Assembly (NCBI GenBank): GCA_947495915.1
Contig: CANMAW010000005.1
Coordinates: 248,001-312,000 of the forward strand
Source: Maribacter algarum (ex Lu et al. 2025) (nom. illeg.)
GTDB lineage: Bacteria; Bacteroidota; Bacteroidia; Flavobacteriales; Flavobacteriaceae
Direction of reading: 5' to 3'
Length of the DNA stretch: 64,000 bases
Shown: positions 29,216 through 39,686 of the stretch, one piece after another
Position numbering within the stretch: position 1 is the first letter of the stretch
Layout: every line of letters starts with the position of its first letter
The notes under the pieces: model-generated
Databases searched by the model: none
Seen by the model: the letters and a program-made list of their open reading frames with translations, nothing else
What the model was told of the DNA's origin: nothing
Program-made: the position numbers and the translations under genes

Positions 29216-29241
29216 TGAATTGTCTAAGACACCTCGAGAGT

Positions 29242-29697
29242 ATGGCTGCTAATAAAAATCAAGATATTGTAAAAAGCGTGTTTACGCAGTTCCTAGAAGA
29301 TAACGGGCACAGAAAAACTCCTGAACGTTATGCAATTTTACAAGAGATTTACGATAGTGACGATCACTTTGATATAGAATCTCTTTATATCAATATGAAA
29401 AACAAAAATTACCGGGTAAGTCGTGCTACCTTATACAATACCATCGAACTCTTACTTGATTGTAAGTTGGTACGCAAACACCAATTCGGTAAAAACCAAG
29501 CACAATACGAAAAGTCATATTTTGATCGTCAACACGATCACGTTATTTTAACAGATACTGGTGAGGTGATGGAGTTTTGTGACCCGCGTATACAGTCTAT
29601 AAAGAAAACCATTGAAGAAGTTTTTGATATTAAAATTAACAATCACTCACTGTACTTCTATGGCACAAAAAACACTAAAGAAAATACAAACGACTAA
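29242..29697 (+). CDS. Fur family transcriptional regulator
   Basis: [29 protein letters not shown]...[37 protein letters not shown]. Confidence 0.95.
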   Translation: MAANKNQDIVKSVFTQFLEDNGHRKTPERYAILQEIYDSDDHFDIESLYINMKNKNYRVSRATLYNTIELLLDCKLVRKHQFGKNQAQYEKSYFDRQHDHVILTDTGEVMEFCDPRIQSIKKTIEEVFDIKINNHSLYFYGTKNTKENTND

Positions 29698-29709
29698 CCA
29701 AAATTATTA

Positions 29710-30981
29710 ATGGCAGTAGATTTATTGTTAGGCCTACAATGGGGCGATGAAGGAAAAGGAAAAATTGTTGATGTTCTTACCAAAGATTATGACATAATTG
29801 CTAGATTTCAAGGGGGGCCGAATGCTGGGCATACTCTTGAGTTTGATGGTATAAAGCATGTTTTACACACAATTCCATCAGGAATATTTCATAAAAATGC
29901 TATGAATGTTGTTGGTAATGGTGTAGTAATAGATCCTGTGATTTTCAAAAAAGAACTTGATGCCCTGCAAAAGTTTAATCTTGACATAAATGCAATACTT
30001 TTAATATCAAGAAAAGCTCACTTAATTCTTCCAACACATCGTCTTTTAGATGCAGCTTCAGAAGCCTCAAAAGGCAAAGCGAAAATAGGCTCAACTCTAA
30101 AAGGAATCGGCCCAACCTATATGGATAAAACAGGTCGTAACGGTATGCGAATTGGCGATTTAGAGCTTGATAACTGGCAAGAAAAATATAGAGCATTAGC
30201 GAACAAGCACGAAGCTATGATTAGCTTTTATGATGTTGATATTCAATATGATTTAGAAGAATTAGAGGCTGATTTTTTTAAAGCAGTAGAAGAATTAAAA
30301 AAGTTAACTTTCATTGATAGTGAAGAATACCTGTATCAAGCTCAAAAGCAAGGGAAGAAAATTTTAGCTGAAGGAGCTCAAGGATCTCTATTAGATATTG
30401 ATTTTGGAACATACCCATTTGTAACCTCATCCAATACAACAGCTGCAGGTGCATGTACTGGTTTAGGTGTCGCACCCAACCAAATTGGACAAGTGAAAGG
30501 AATATTTAAAGCCTATACCACAAGGGTAGGTAGCGGACCATTTCCAACCGAATTATTTGATGAAGATGGAGAGACCATGGGTAGAGTTGGTAATGAGTTT
30601 GGAGCTACTACTGGAAGGCCAAGGCGATGTGGCTGGTTAGACTTAGTAGCCTTAAAATATGCAGTTCAGGTCAATGGTGTTACCGAATTAAATATGATGA
30701 AAGGTGATGTCTTAAGCGGATTTAAAAAACTTAAAGTGTGTACGGCATATAAGTATAAAGGCCAAACAATTTCTCATTTACCTTTTAATATTGAAGAGGA
30801 AAATGTAGCACCTATATATACAGAAATGGAAGGCTGGGCTGAAGACTTAACCAAAATGTCTTCTGCTGATCAATTTCCGAAAGCTCTAAATGATTATATT
30901 TCGTTTTTAGAAAAAGAATTAGAAGTACCAATCAAAATAGTTTCCGTCGGGCCTGACCGAACTCAAACTATTCACAGATAA
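29710..30981 (+). CDS. purA: Adenylosuccinate synthase
   Basis: LLGLQWGDEGKGKIVDVL; GGPNAGHTLEFDG; STLKGIGPTYMDKTGRNGMRIGD; GVGNEFGATTGRPRRCGWLD region; TCIMSVGPDRTQTI-like C-terminus (KIVSVGPDRTQTI). Confidence 0.98.
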   Translation: MAVDLLLGLQWGDEGKGKIVDVLTKDYDIIARFQGGPNAGHTLEFDGIKHVLHTIPSGIFHKNAMNVVGNGVVIDPVIFKKELDALQKFNLDINAILLISRKAHLILPTHRLLDAASEASKGKAKIGSTLKGIGPTYMDKTGRNGMRIGDLELDNWQEKYRALANKHEAMISFYDVDIQYDLEELEADFFKAVEELKKLTFIDSEEYLYQAQKQGKKILAEGAQGSLLDIDFGTYPFVTSSNTTAAGACTGLGVAPNQIGQVKGIFKAYTTRVGSGPFPTELFDEDGETMGRVGNEFGATTGRPRRCGWLDLVALKYAVQVNGVTELNMMKGDVLSGFKKLKVCTAYKYKGQTISHLPFNIEEENVAPIYTEMEGWAEDLTKMSSADQFPKALNDYISFLEKELEVPIKIVSVGPDRTQTIHR

Positions 30982-31002
30982 CAAAATAGAACGTTTTGCT
31001 TT

Positions 31003-31041
31003 AAAAAAATGGAAATATCACTTCGGTATTTCCATTTTTTT
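31003..31041 (+). terminator. Intrinsic terminator after purA
   Basis: aaaaaaatggaaatatcacttcggtatttccattttttt. Confidence 0.85.
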
Positions 31042-31153
31042 GTGATAAATTTCGATCAACAAAAGACAAAGTTATCATCATATTCGTAGTCTTAATCAAT
31101 CTAAAAGTATCTTGATTATCACTATCTTATAACAATCAAAAAACACACCTATC

Positions 31154-31612
31154 ATGAATTGGAGCAATTTATTTGACGAAAAAGAAACGAACGAAACATT
31201 ACAACGAATTGAATCACTAACTTCCGAAACACAAGCATTATGGGGCAAGATGAATGTAGCTCAAATGTTAGCTCATTGTAACGTAGCGTATGATTTGACG
31301 TACACTGACAAGTACCCAAAACCCAAAGGGTTTCAAAAGTTTCTAATCAAACTTTTTGCTAAAAATGTTGTCGTTGGTCCTAAGCCATATAAAAAAAATA
31401 GTCGAACCGCACCAGTATTTCTAGTGACTGATGAGCGTGAATTTGAACGTGAAAAACAACGACTCATTGAAAATATTCAAAAAACTCAACAACTTGGTAG
31501 TGCACACTTCGAGGGAAAAGAATCACATGCATTTGGCGCCTTGTCAGAGAAAGAATGGAATAACTTATTTTCCAAACATTTAGATCATCATTTAAATCAA
31601 TTCGGGGTGTAA
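31154..31612 (+). CDS. DUF1569 family protein
   Basis: LWGKMNVAQMLAHCNVAYDLTYTDKYPKPKGFQKFLIKLF; C-terminal HLDHHLNQFGV. Confidence 0.8.
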   Translation: MNWSNLFDEKETNETLQRIESLTSETQALWGKMNVAQMLAHCNVAYDLTYTDKYPKPKGFQKFLIKLFAKNVVVGPKPYKKNSRTAPVFLVTDEREFEREKQRLIENIQKTQQLGSAHFEGKESHAFGALSEKEWNNLFSKHLDHHLNQFGV

Positions 31613-31756
31613 ATTTTCAAAAGCAGATATCTAATTTCATATAACATCACATAGTATAGACCATTGCTTTTTGTGTATAGCATATAATTCCCTTAGCATT
31701 TTAGTAATTTAAATCATTACGCGGTCACTTTTATTCATTTTTGATTACTTTCAAAT

Positions 31757-33151
31757 ATGAAAAAATTCGATAGAAGAAATTTCTTAAAAAAAACAACCTT
31801 GGCGAGTGCGGCTGTTGGAGTGAGCCCGATGCTAGCACATAACGATACCATTTTAGAACGGCCATATTCACAGTCGTACATGGGAGATTTTGCCGCTCAA
31901 AAAATACCCGACATTAAAGCTGCATTTATTGGGGTTGGAGCCCGAGGCCCAGGACATTTACAATTCTTTGCAAGTCTACCAGGCACAGAGGTGGTCGCAG
32001 TTTGTGACCTCTACGAAGATTTAGCAACGAAATGGGCAAATAAAGCTACTGCCATCGGAAATGGAAAGCAACACAAGAATGTCGCCGTATATCACGGAGA
32101 AGAAAATGCCTGGAAGAAAATGCTTGTAGAAATACAACCCGATGTTGTTTTTATAGCCACCAACTGGAAAAATCATGCACCAATGGCTATTGAAGCAATG
32201 AATCAAGGTAGTCATGCTTTTGTTGAGGTACCAATAGCGCTAACTTTAGAAGAAATGTGGACTATTGTTGACACTTCAGAGCGTACTCAAAAGCACTGCA
32301 TGATGATGGAAAATGTCAATTATAGTCGTGATGAATTATTATTTTTAAATATGTGCCGCAAGGGAGTTATTGGCGAAACTCTTCACGCAGAAGCCTCTTA
32401 TATTCATGAGCTTCGTTTTCAAATGGAAGAACAAACAAGGGGTACTGGTTCATGGCGTACACCACATTATGCCTATCGTAATGGAAACTTATATCCTACA
32501 CACGGCCTAGGGCCAGTAGCGCAATACATGAATTTAGGACGTACTGATGACAATTTTGGCTCATTGGTTTCTTACTCTACACCAGCTTTGGGAAGAAAAC
32601 TATATGCAGAAAAGAACTATGATGCTAATCACAAATGGAATGCTTTAGACTATAAAGGTGGTGATATGAACACCTCTATTATTAAAACAAACTTGGGAAA
32701 AACTATTATGGTACAATGGGATGAAACCAGCCCAAGGCCCTACTCACGTCTAAATTTAATTCAAGGAACTAAAGGTATTTTAGCAGGGTTTCCAACACGA
32801 GTCGCTTTGGAAGGTGGTGTTGAAGGCGTCACAAAAGATCATCACAGTTGGGTACAGGGTGAGCAACTGCAAGCTATTTATGAAAAGTATGATCATCCAT
32901 TATACAAACGACTAAATCATGCCACCAAAAATACAGGTCATGGCGGCATGGATGGTATGATGATGTATCGTATTGTTGAGTGCTTACAGCAAGGCCTACC
33001 ACTCGATCAAAATGTTTATGAAGGCTGCTTTTGGAGTGCTGTTAGTCCGTTAAGTGAGGCTTCAGTTACCCATGGAGGAGCACCACAAGAGTTTCCTGAT
33101 TTCACTAGAGGAAATTGGAGAAATACTAAACCACTCACCGTAATAGCTTAA
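31757..33151 (+). CDS. Gfo/Idh/MocA family oxidoreductase, GH109-like
   Basis: RRNFLKKTTLAS export signal; AAFIGVGARGPGHL; GHGGMDGMMMYRIVECLQQGLPLDQNVYEGCFWSAVSPLSEASV...FPDFTRGNWR. Confidence 0.9.
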   Translation: MKKFDRRNFLKKTTLASAAVGVSPMLAHNDTILERPYSQSYMGDFAAQKIPDIKAAFIGVGARGPGHLQFFASLPGTEVVAVCDLYEDLATKWANKATAIGNGKQHKNVAVYHGEENAWKKMLVEIQPDVVFIATNWKNHAPMAIEAMNQGSHAFVEVPIALTLEEMWTIVDTSERTQKHCMMMENVNYSRDELLFLNMCRKGVIGETLHAEASYIHELRFQMEEQTRGTGSWRTPHYAYRNGNLYPTHGLGPVAQYMNLGRTDDNFGSLVSYSTPALGRKLYAEKNYDANHKWNALDYKGGDMNTSIIKTNLGKTIMVQWDETSPRPYSRLNLIQGTKGILAGFPTRVALEGGVEGVTKDHHSWVQGEQLQAIYEKYDHPLYKRLNHATKNTGHGGMDGMMMYRIVECLQQGLPLDQNVYEGCFWSAVSPLSEASVTHGGAPQEFPDFTRGNWRNTKPLTVIA

Positions 33152-33211
33152 TTTGAAAAGATTAAACTATTAAATCTATGCTAATTAGATTTTCACTGTA
33201 GTAAAATATCC

Positions 33212-33219
33212 TATTTTTG
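33212..33219 (+). promoter_or_regulatory. Putative -7 element TATTTTTG upstream of the OstA-like gene
   Basis: Exact TAnnTTTG match 17 nt before the TTG start codon at 33237. Confidence 0.4.
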
Positions 33220-33236
33220 AAGAAAATTCAAGACTC

Positions 33237-34973
33237 TTGAAAAAGACTGTATTACTTCTCATTCTGGTAAGTTGCTCAATGTTTGTCTTTTCTCAGGCTG
33301 ATGTAAAAAAAGCTGAGACTGATACCGTAATGAACAAAGAGATCAATATTGTTCACGGTGCAAATCTTACAAAAGATGAAACCCGTTTTCCAGGAGCATT
33401 TATTTTTAGCAAAGACAATAAACAAGTACAATTTGAGCATCAAGGGGCTGATTTATGGTGTGATGTTGCTGTATTTTACAAGCAAGAAAACCGTCTAAAA
33501 GCTATTGGTAACATTCGCTTAAAACAAGGTGATTCGGTGACTATGCGCAGTGGAAAGATGGATTATGACGGTAATACCAAATTAGCTAAAGCATATGAAA
33601 GTGTAGTACTTAAAAGTCAAACCTCAGAAAATGGTAACATGACCTTGACCACTGATACACTGCGATTTGATAGAGAAAGTCAACAAGCCTATTATCAAGA
33701 TTTCGGCACTGTAGTAGACTCTGCAAATACCCTAACTAGTGAAATTGGAAGATACTTTATGGAAATTAAAAAGTACCAGTTTTTAGATAGTGTTCATGTC
33801 GACAACCCCCAATATGTTTTAGATTCTGAGCAGTTAGATTACTACACCACCTCAAAAAATGCATATATGTATGGGCCTTCAACAATTACAGGTGAATCGT
33901 ATAAAATATACTGTGAACGTGGCTTTTATGATACTAAAATTGAAAGTGGGTATGGAATAAAAAATACGCGAATTGATTATAATAACAGAATTATTCAAGG
34001 AGACAGTGTTTATTTCGATAAAGCATCAGAATTTGCTTCTGCTACCAACAATATAACTGTTACTGATACTATAAACAAAGGAATAATTCGTGCGCATTAT
34101 GCTGAGGTATTCAAAGCTAAAGATTCTGTTTTTGCCACAAAACGTGCAGTAGCCATAAGTTTAGTTGAGCAAGACTCCTTGTATACCCATGGTGATACCC
34201 TAATGATAACAGGTAAACCTGAAGCACGAATATTAAGAGCCTTTAGAAATGCAAAATTCTTTAAAACTGACATGAGCGGTAAATGTGATTCTATTCATTC
34301 CGCAGAACAAACCGGAATAACAAAATTGATTCGAAAACCTGTTTTGTGGAATGGTGAAAACCAAATGACTGGCGATAGTATACATATAAAATCAAATACT
34401 AAGACAGAACAATTAGATTCGTTGATTGTTTTAAATAACGCGTTTATCGTTTCCTTAGATAGTATCAGTCAAACCGGGTATAATCAAGCTAAAGGAATAA
34501 ATTTATTCGGTCAATTTAAAGAAAATGAATTGAAAACTATTGATTTGATTGGCAACAATGAAGTAGTTTATTACATGTACAATGATGACCAAGAGTTGAT
34601 CGGTATTAACAAAACTAAATGCAGTTCTATTCGAATCAAAATGGCTAACAACGATGTTCAAGATTTAATCTTTAAAATAGAGCCAGATGGCGATATTTTT
34701 CCTGAAAAAGATCCTGATTTGGGCAGCAAAAAGTTAACCGGTTTTGTTTGGCGTGGTGAAGAACGCATTCTTACAAAAGACGATATTTTTGATGAGGATG
34801 ATAATAATATTGAATTGGTAGTTATTCAAGGTATTGAGAACCCTATTGATATTGATCTGGAGGAAGAAGAAAGAAGTAATAACCCTTCAGACCCCGTTAA
34901 CAACATTCCTATTCCAGAGAATGGTAAAACTACAGATCCTAAAAGATCAAATGATCAAACCAAGGTTAAATAA
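33237..34973 (+). CDS. OstA/LptA-like protein (TTG start)
   Basis: Signal peptide; repeated LptA-like strands such as DVAVFYKQENRLKAIGNIRLKQGDSVTMRSGKMDYDGNTKLAKAYESVVL. Confidence 0.85.
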   Translation: MKKTVLLLILVSCSMFVFSQADVKKAETDTVMNKEINIVHGANLTKDETRFPGAFIFSKDNKQVQFEHQGADLWCDVAVFYKQENRLKAIGNIRLKQGDSVTMRSGKMDYDGNTKLAKAYESVVLKSQTSENGNMTLTTDTLRFDRESQQAYYQDFGTVVDSANTLTSEIGRYFMEIKKYQFLDSVHVDNPQYVLDSEQLDYYTTSKNAYMYGPSTITGESYKIYCERGFYDTKIESGYGIKNTRIDYNNRIIQGDSVYFDKASEFASATNNITVTDTINKGIIRAHYAEVFKAKDSVFATKRAVAISLVEQDSLYTHGDTLMITGKPEARILRAFRNAKFFKTDMSGKCDSIHSAEQTGITKLIRKPVLWNGENQMTGDSIHIKSNTKTEQLDSLIVLNNAFIVSLDSISQTGYNQAKGINLFGQFKENELKTIDLIGNNEVVYYMYNDDQELIGINKTKCSSIRIKMANNDVQDLIFKIEPDGDIFPEKDPDLGSKKLTGFVWRGEERILTKDDIFDEDDNNIELVVIQGIENPIDIDLEEEERSNNPSDPVNNIPIPENGKTTDPKRSNDQTKVK

Positions 34974-35027
34974 AGCTACCTTCTTTAGCAGACATTATAT
35001 CATAAGCGCGAAACGCAGCATAAAAAA

Positions 35028-36209
35028 TTGAAAGAAGATTTTCTAAAATATCAAGCACAAACCAGTCCGCATCCTCTTGCTATGGAGGTTTCACGTGCCA
35101 AAGGCTGTTACATTTACGATACAACAGGTCAAGGTCATTTAGATTTTGTTGCTGGGGTTTCTGCATGTAGTTTAGGCCATTGTCACCCGAAAGTGGTCGC
35201 AGCAGTACAAAAACAGACCGAAACATTTATGCATGTTATGGTTTATGGAGAATACGCTCAAAAACCTGCCGTTGAATATGCTAAAATGCTTGCGACTTTG
35301 CTTCCTAAAAATCTCAATGCTACCTATCTTGTAAACTCAGGTACCGAAGCTATTGAAGGGGCATTAAAACTAGGAAGACGTTTCACTGGCAGATCAGAAA
35401 TTATCGCAGCAACAAATGGCTATCATGGCAATACAATGGGAAGCCTAAGTATTATGGGGTATGAAGAACGTAAAAGCGCCTTTAGACCTCTGATTCCTGA
35501 TGTGAATTTTATTCAATTTAACGACGAAAGTGATTTACAAAAAATTACCGATCGCACAGCTATGGTTGTTTTAGAAACAATTCAAGGAGGAGCCGGCTTT
35601 ATTTTACCAACCAATAATTATCTATTCAAAGTTCGGCAACGGTGTAATGAAGTAGGAGCTCTATTAGCCTTAGATGAAATTCAACCGGGATTTGGCAGAA
35701 CAGGTAAACTCTTCGCATTCGAGCATTTTAATTGTATACCTGATATTTTGGTTATGGGTAAAGGTATGGCTTCTGGGCTACCCGTAGGTGCCTTCACCGC
35801 CTCTAAACGCCTGATGGATTGTTTGCAAGAAAAACCAAAACTTGGGCATATTACCACCTTTGGTGGTAACCCTGTAATTGCTGCAGCTAGTTTGGCAACA
35901 TTACAAGAAATAACTACTTCAGGTCTAATTAAGCAGTCTTTAGAAAAAGAGCAGCTTTTTCGTAAGCTATTAATACATCCTTCAATTTTAGAAATTAGAG
36001 GCAAGGGTTTAATGCTTGCTATATTACTCAAAGACGCGAATGTTGCCAACCAATTAATTCTGAAAGCATCAGCGCAGCAGTTAATTCTTTTTTGGCTTTT
36101 GTTTGAGCCAAGAGCAGTTCGCATAACTCCTCCCCTAACAATTTCAAATCAAGAAATAAAAAAAGGCTGTACCATTATTCTAAATTTACTTGATCAGATC
36201 TCAGTTTAA
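35028..36209 (+). CDS. Class-III pyridoxal-phosphate aminotransferase (acetylornithine/aspartate aminotransferase family; TTG start)
   Basis: DFVAGVSACSLGHCHPKV; YLVNSGTEAIEGALKLGRRFTGR; ALDEIQPGFGRTGKLFAFEHF; DILVMGKGMASGLPVGAF; TTFGGNPVIAAASLA. Confidence 0.93.
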   Translation: MKEDFLKYQAQTSPHPLAMEVSRAKGCYIYDTTGQGHLDFVAGVSACSLGHCHPKVVAAVQKQTETFMHVMVYGEYAQKPAVEYAKMLATLLPKNLNATYLVNSGTEAIEGALKLGRRFTGRSEIIAATNGYHGNTMGSLSIMGYEERKSAFRPLIPDVNFIQFNDESDLQKITDRTAMVVLETIQGGAGFILPTNNYLFKVRQRCNEVGALLALDEIQPGFGRTGKLFAFEHFNCIPDILVMGKGMASGLPVGAFTASKRLMDCLQEKPKLGHITTFGGNPVIAAASLATLQEITTSGLIKQSLEKEQLFRKLLIHPSILEIRGKGLMLAILLKDANVANQLILKASAQQLILFWLLFEPRAVRITPPLTISNQEIKKGCTIILNLLDQISV

Positions 36210-36306
36210 TTTGTTAACTAATTTGTTAATAATATCGAAGTCATTTGCCAATAATGGTACGGTCAAAATATTACTTTTAATTCCATAGTATAACCAAACA
36301 TTTTCT

Positions 36307-37707
36307 ATGGCGTTAGACTCTAACGAAACACCCGGCAGACCTGTAGCGAAATTTGAATCCATGCTCAAAACCGACGACGTCTACTTTTTTGACGCCGAAG
36401 ATTTCGAAGATATTATTCACCATTATTTAAATAACGGAAAAATTGCACTTGCTAAAAAGGCGATTAAAATAGGACTAGAACAACATACGGAATCCATTCA
36501 ATTGAAACTATTAGATGTTGAAGTGTTAGTGTTTGAAAATAACCTCGATGTTGCTGAGGTTTACTTAGATAAACTTCAATTACTAGATAGTAGTAATGAA
36601 GAAATTTACATTCAACGTGCCAATATTTATTCTAAAAAAGACAATCATGAGGCTGCAATCAGTCTTTTGAATAAAGCTTTAGAATTCTCTGATAACGGAT
36701 TTGACATTTATTCTTTACTTGGCATGGAGTATCTTTTCATGGATGATTTCAAAAGGGCAAAAGAAAATTTCATGAAATGTGTATCTTTTGATCCGCATGA
36801 TTACTCTTCCCTCTATAATGTTATTTACTGTTTTGAGTTTTTAGAAGATTACGACGGAGCCATATACTATTTAAATGACTATTTAGATTTAAATCCGTAC
36901 TGTGAAGTAGCGTGGCATCAGTTGGGAAAACAATATTTTGAAAAGAAGTTGTACCCCGAAGCGCTTACAGCCTACGATTTTGCAATTTTTTCTGACGATA
37001 CATTTATGGGCGCCTACTTTGAAAAAGGTAAGGTCTTAGAAAAAATGGGAAGATTTAAAGATGCTATAGAAAACTATGAAACTACGATTAATTTAGAAGA
37101 TCCTACTTCATTTGCCTATTTAAGAATTGGGCATTGTTATGAGCAATTAAAAAATCATGACATGGCCAAATACTATTATTATCAAACAGTACACGAAGAT
37201 CCGTTGTTAGATAAAGGCTGGCTAGCAATTACTGATTTGTATATTAAAAAGCGTAATTATGAAAAAGCTTTTTATTATATCAACAAAGCACTCAATATTG
37301 ATGGAGAAAATCCGTTATACTGGAAGAAATGTGCGAAAATTAATACAGCTTTAAAAAAATACGATGAAGCCGATTATGCCTATAAGCAAGCGGTAGACTT
37401 AGGAAACTACGAATTAGATACGTGGTTAAAATGGGCAGATGCCACTCATTGGAATAAAGATTTTGATTCAGCAGTACAAATATTAGCACAGGGCAGAGAG
37501 TTTTATCCAGAAGAAGCCAAATTACAATATAAAATGGCTGGTTTTCAATTGCTTTCAGGAGACAAAATCAACGCTCGAATAACTTTAATTGACGCTCTTA
37601 AAAATCATATTGATAAGTTATTTTTATTCGAAGAAGAATTTCCACAATACGCTAGTATTCCTTGGACTTTGAACATTGTAGCCAATGTTAAAAAGACTTC
37701 TCGATAA
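36307..37707 (+). CDS. Tetratricopeptide repeat protein
   Basis: Successive TPR repeats (AISLLNKALEFSDNGFDIYSLLGMEYLFMDDFKRAKENFMKCVSFDPHD and similar). Confidence 0.93.
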   Translation: MALDSNETPGRPVAKFESMLKTDDVYFFDAEDFEDIIHHYLNNGKIALAKKAIKIGLEQHTESIQLKLLDVEVLVFENNLDVAEVYLDKLQLLDSSNEEIYIQRANIYSKKDNHEAAISLLNKALEFSDNGFDIYSLLGMEYLFMDDFKRAKENFMKCVSFDPHDYSSLYNVIYCFEFLEDYDGAIYYLNDYLDLNPYCEVAWHQLGKQYFEKKLYPEALTAYDFAIFSDDTFMGAYFEKGKVLEKMGRFKDAIENYETTINLEDPTSFAYLRIGHCYEQLKNHDMAKYYYYQTVHEDPLLDKGWLAITDLYIKKRNYEKAFYYINKALNIDGENPLYWKKCAKINTALKKYDEADYAYKQAVDLGNYELDTWLKWADATHWNKDFDSAVQILAQGREFYPEEAKLQYKMAGFQLLSGDKINARITLIDALKNHIDKLFLFEEEFPQYASIPWTLNIVANVKKTSR

Positions 37708-37731
37708 AAGGGACTGCTAGAATAAAATTTC

Positions 37732-38655
37732 ATGGAAAACAGAACGATTTTACAATACATATTCGTTACCCTAAAAGGAATCGCGATGGGGGCTGCTGAT
37801 GTAGTACCTGGAGTTTCGGGGGGAACAATTGCATTCATATCAGGCATTTACGAAGAACTTATATCATCAATAAATAACGTAAGTTTAGCAACCTTAAAAA
37901 TCTGGAAAGAACAAGGTTTCAAAGCCTTCTGGAAAAAATTGAATGGTAACTTTCTTTTAGCTTTATTCATAGGTATTTTTATTAGTCTATTTTCATTAGC
38001 AACTTTGGTTAGTTGGTTTCTTGAAAATCAACCTGTTATGCTTTGGTCTTTCTTTTTTGGGTTAGTAACTGCTAGTATAATATTCGTCGGCAAAGCGATT
38101 GAAAAATGGAATGTACTTACCATACTAATGCTAGTCATTGGTGCCTGCGTTGCCTATTTTGTGACTACACTACCACCAAATGAAAATGTAGCAAGCTTGC
38201 CTTTTTTGTTTTTATCTGGTGCTATTGCTGTCTGTGCTATGATCTTGCCAGGCATATCTGGCGCGTTCATTTTAGTGCTTTTAGGCTCTTATAAAACCAT
38301 TTTAGATGCCGTTCATGAAAGAGACCTGAAAATTGTAGTCACAGTTGGTTTAGGTGCAATTTTCGGATTATTAAGTTTTGCACGGTTACTGAAATGGATG
38401 TTCAAAAATTATAAGAACGCCACATTGGCCGTTTTAACCGGATTCATTCTAGGTTCATTACCAAAAATATGGCCATGGAAACAAGTTTTAGAAACTAAAA
38501 CTTTTGGTGATAAAATTATTACTATAAAAGAAGCTAATATTTCTCCATTTAATTATGAAGGCGATAATCAACTTGTATTTGCAATTCTATTAGCAATTAT
38601 CGGTTTTTCCCTTATTTTTATACTTGAAAAGTTTGCCGACAAAGAGCAAGTATAA
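37732..38655 (+). CDS. DUF368 family membrane protein (paralog 1)
   Basis: LKGIAMGAADVVPGVSGGTIAFISGIYEELI; AVCAMILPGISGAFILVLLGSY. Confidence 0.92.
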   Translation: MENRTILQYIFVTLKGIAMGAADVVPGVSGGTIAFISGIYEELISSINNVSLATLKIWKEQGFKAFWKKLNGNFLLALFIGIFISLFSLATLVSWFLENQPVMLWSFFFGLVTASIIFVGKAIEKWNVLTILMLVIGACVAYFVTTLPPNENVASLPFLFLSGAIAVCAMILPGISGAFILVLLGSYKTILDAVHERDLKIVVTVGLGAIFGLLSFARLLKWMFKNYKNATLAVLTGFILGSLPKIWPWKQVLETKTFGDKIITIKEANISPFNYEGDNQLVFAILLAIIGFSLIFILEKFADKEQV

Positions 38656-38666
38656 GAATTATCTAA

Positions 38667-39686
38667 ATGAACGAACCTCGGTCGTTATCCGATAAATTTT
38701 TTTTGGTTATCAAAGGTTTATGCATGGGGGCTGCCAATAAAGTACCTGGTGTATCTGGTGGTATTGTCGCATTTGTAGGTGGCTTCTACGAAGAATTCAT
38801 TTATTCTTTACAAAAGATTAATGCTAATGCGTTCAAATTATTAATCAGAGCAAGATTCAAAAGCTTTTATCAATATATCAATGGGTCATTTCTAACCCTA
38901 TTGATATTCGGTATGTTGGTGAGTTACTTTAGTGTTTCTAAGATTCTAGATTATTTTCTTGAGCATAAAGAATTGTATGTATGGTCTGCTTTTTTCGGCA
39001 TGATTTTAGGGTCTATCTACTATATCACCAAAGACTTTAAACAATGGACTAAAACAACAACAATTGCAGGAATTATTGGGCTCATTGCCGGCATTTCCAT
39101 TAGCTTTTTAAGTCCAGCAAAAGAAAATGACAACCTACTATTTATTTTTGTTTGTGGCATCATTAGTGTTTCCGGCATGACTTTACCCGGTTTATCTGGT
39201 TCATTTATTCTTATACTATTAGGTAACTATGTACTTTTATTGGTTGATTCAGTAAATGCCTTATTTGATACTTTTACTGAAATTGTTCGAGGTGATTTAA
39301 GCTTCATAGACAATTCAGAAAGATTAAACACCTTAAAAATATTAGCAGTTTTCACCACCGGTTCGGCCGTGGGTTTAGTAAGCCTGTCACATTTACTAAA
39401 TTATGTTTTAAAACATTTTCGACATATTACTACAGCAGTTATAATCGGCTTTATCTCTGGTTCTCTAGGTGTAGTATGGCCATGGAAAAAAACTATTTAC
39501 AAAACTGATGCTTCAGGAGAAATATTCAAAGCATCTAACGGAAAAGAAATCATCAGCAACTACGAACGATATTTACCTAGCTTGAATGAAATTGAAACTT
39601 GGGTCGCTTTGTTTTATGTGATTGTAGGAATTAGCATTTTATTAGTATTAGATTGGTATGGCAGAAAAAGAAAAGAAACATTATAG
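38667..39686 (+). CDS. DUF368 family membrane protein (paralog 2)
   Basis: IKGLCMGAANKVPGVSGGIVAFVGGFYEEFI; SVSGMTLPGLSGSFILILLGNY. Confidence 0.92.
   Translation: MNEPRSLSDKFFLVIKGLCMGAANKVPGVSGGIVAFVGGFYEEFIYSLQKINANAFKLLIRARFKSFYQYINGSFLTLLIFGMLVSYFSVSKILDYFLEHKELYVWSAFFGMILGSIYYITKDFKQWTKTTTIAGIIGLIAGISISFLSPAKENDNLLFIFVCGIISVSGMTLPGLSGSFILILLGNYVLLLVDSVNALFDTFTEIVRGDLSFIDNSERLNTLKILAVFTTGSAVGLVSLSHLLNYVLKHFRHITTAVIIGFISGSLGVVWPWKKTIYKTDASGEIFKASNGKEIISNYERYLPSLNEIETWVALFYVIVGISILLVLDWYGRKRKETL

Noticed and set aside
29215-29241. Upstream GTG start for Fur in the ORF track
   Set aside because: The GTG overlaps a TACATTTG promoter element; the ATG at 29242 gives the expected Fur N-terminus.
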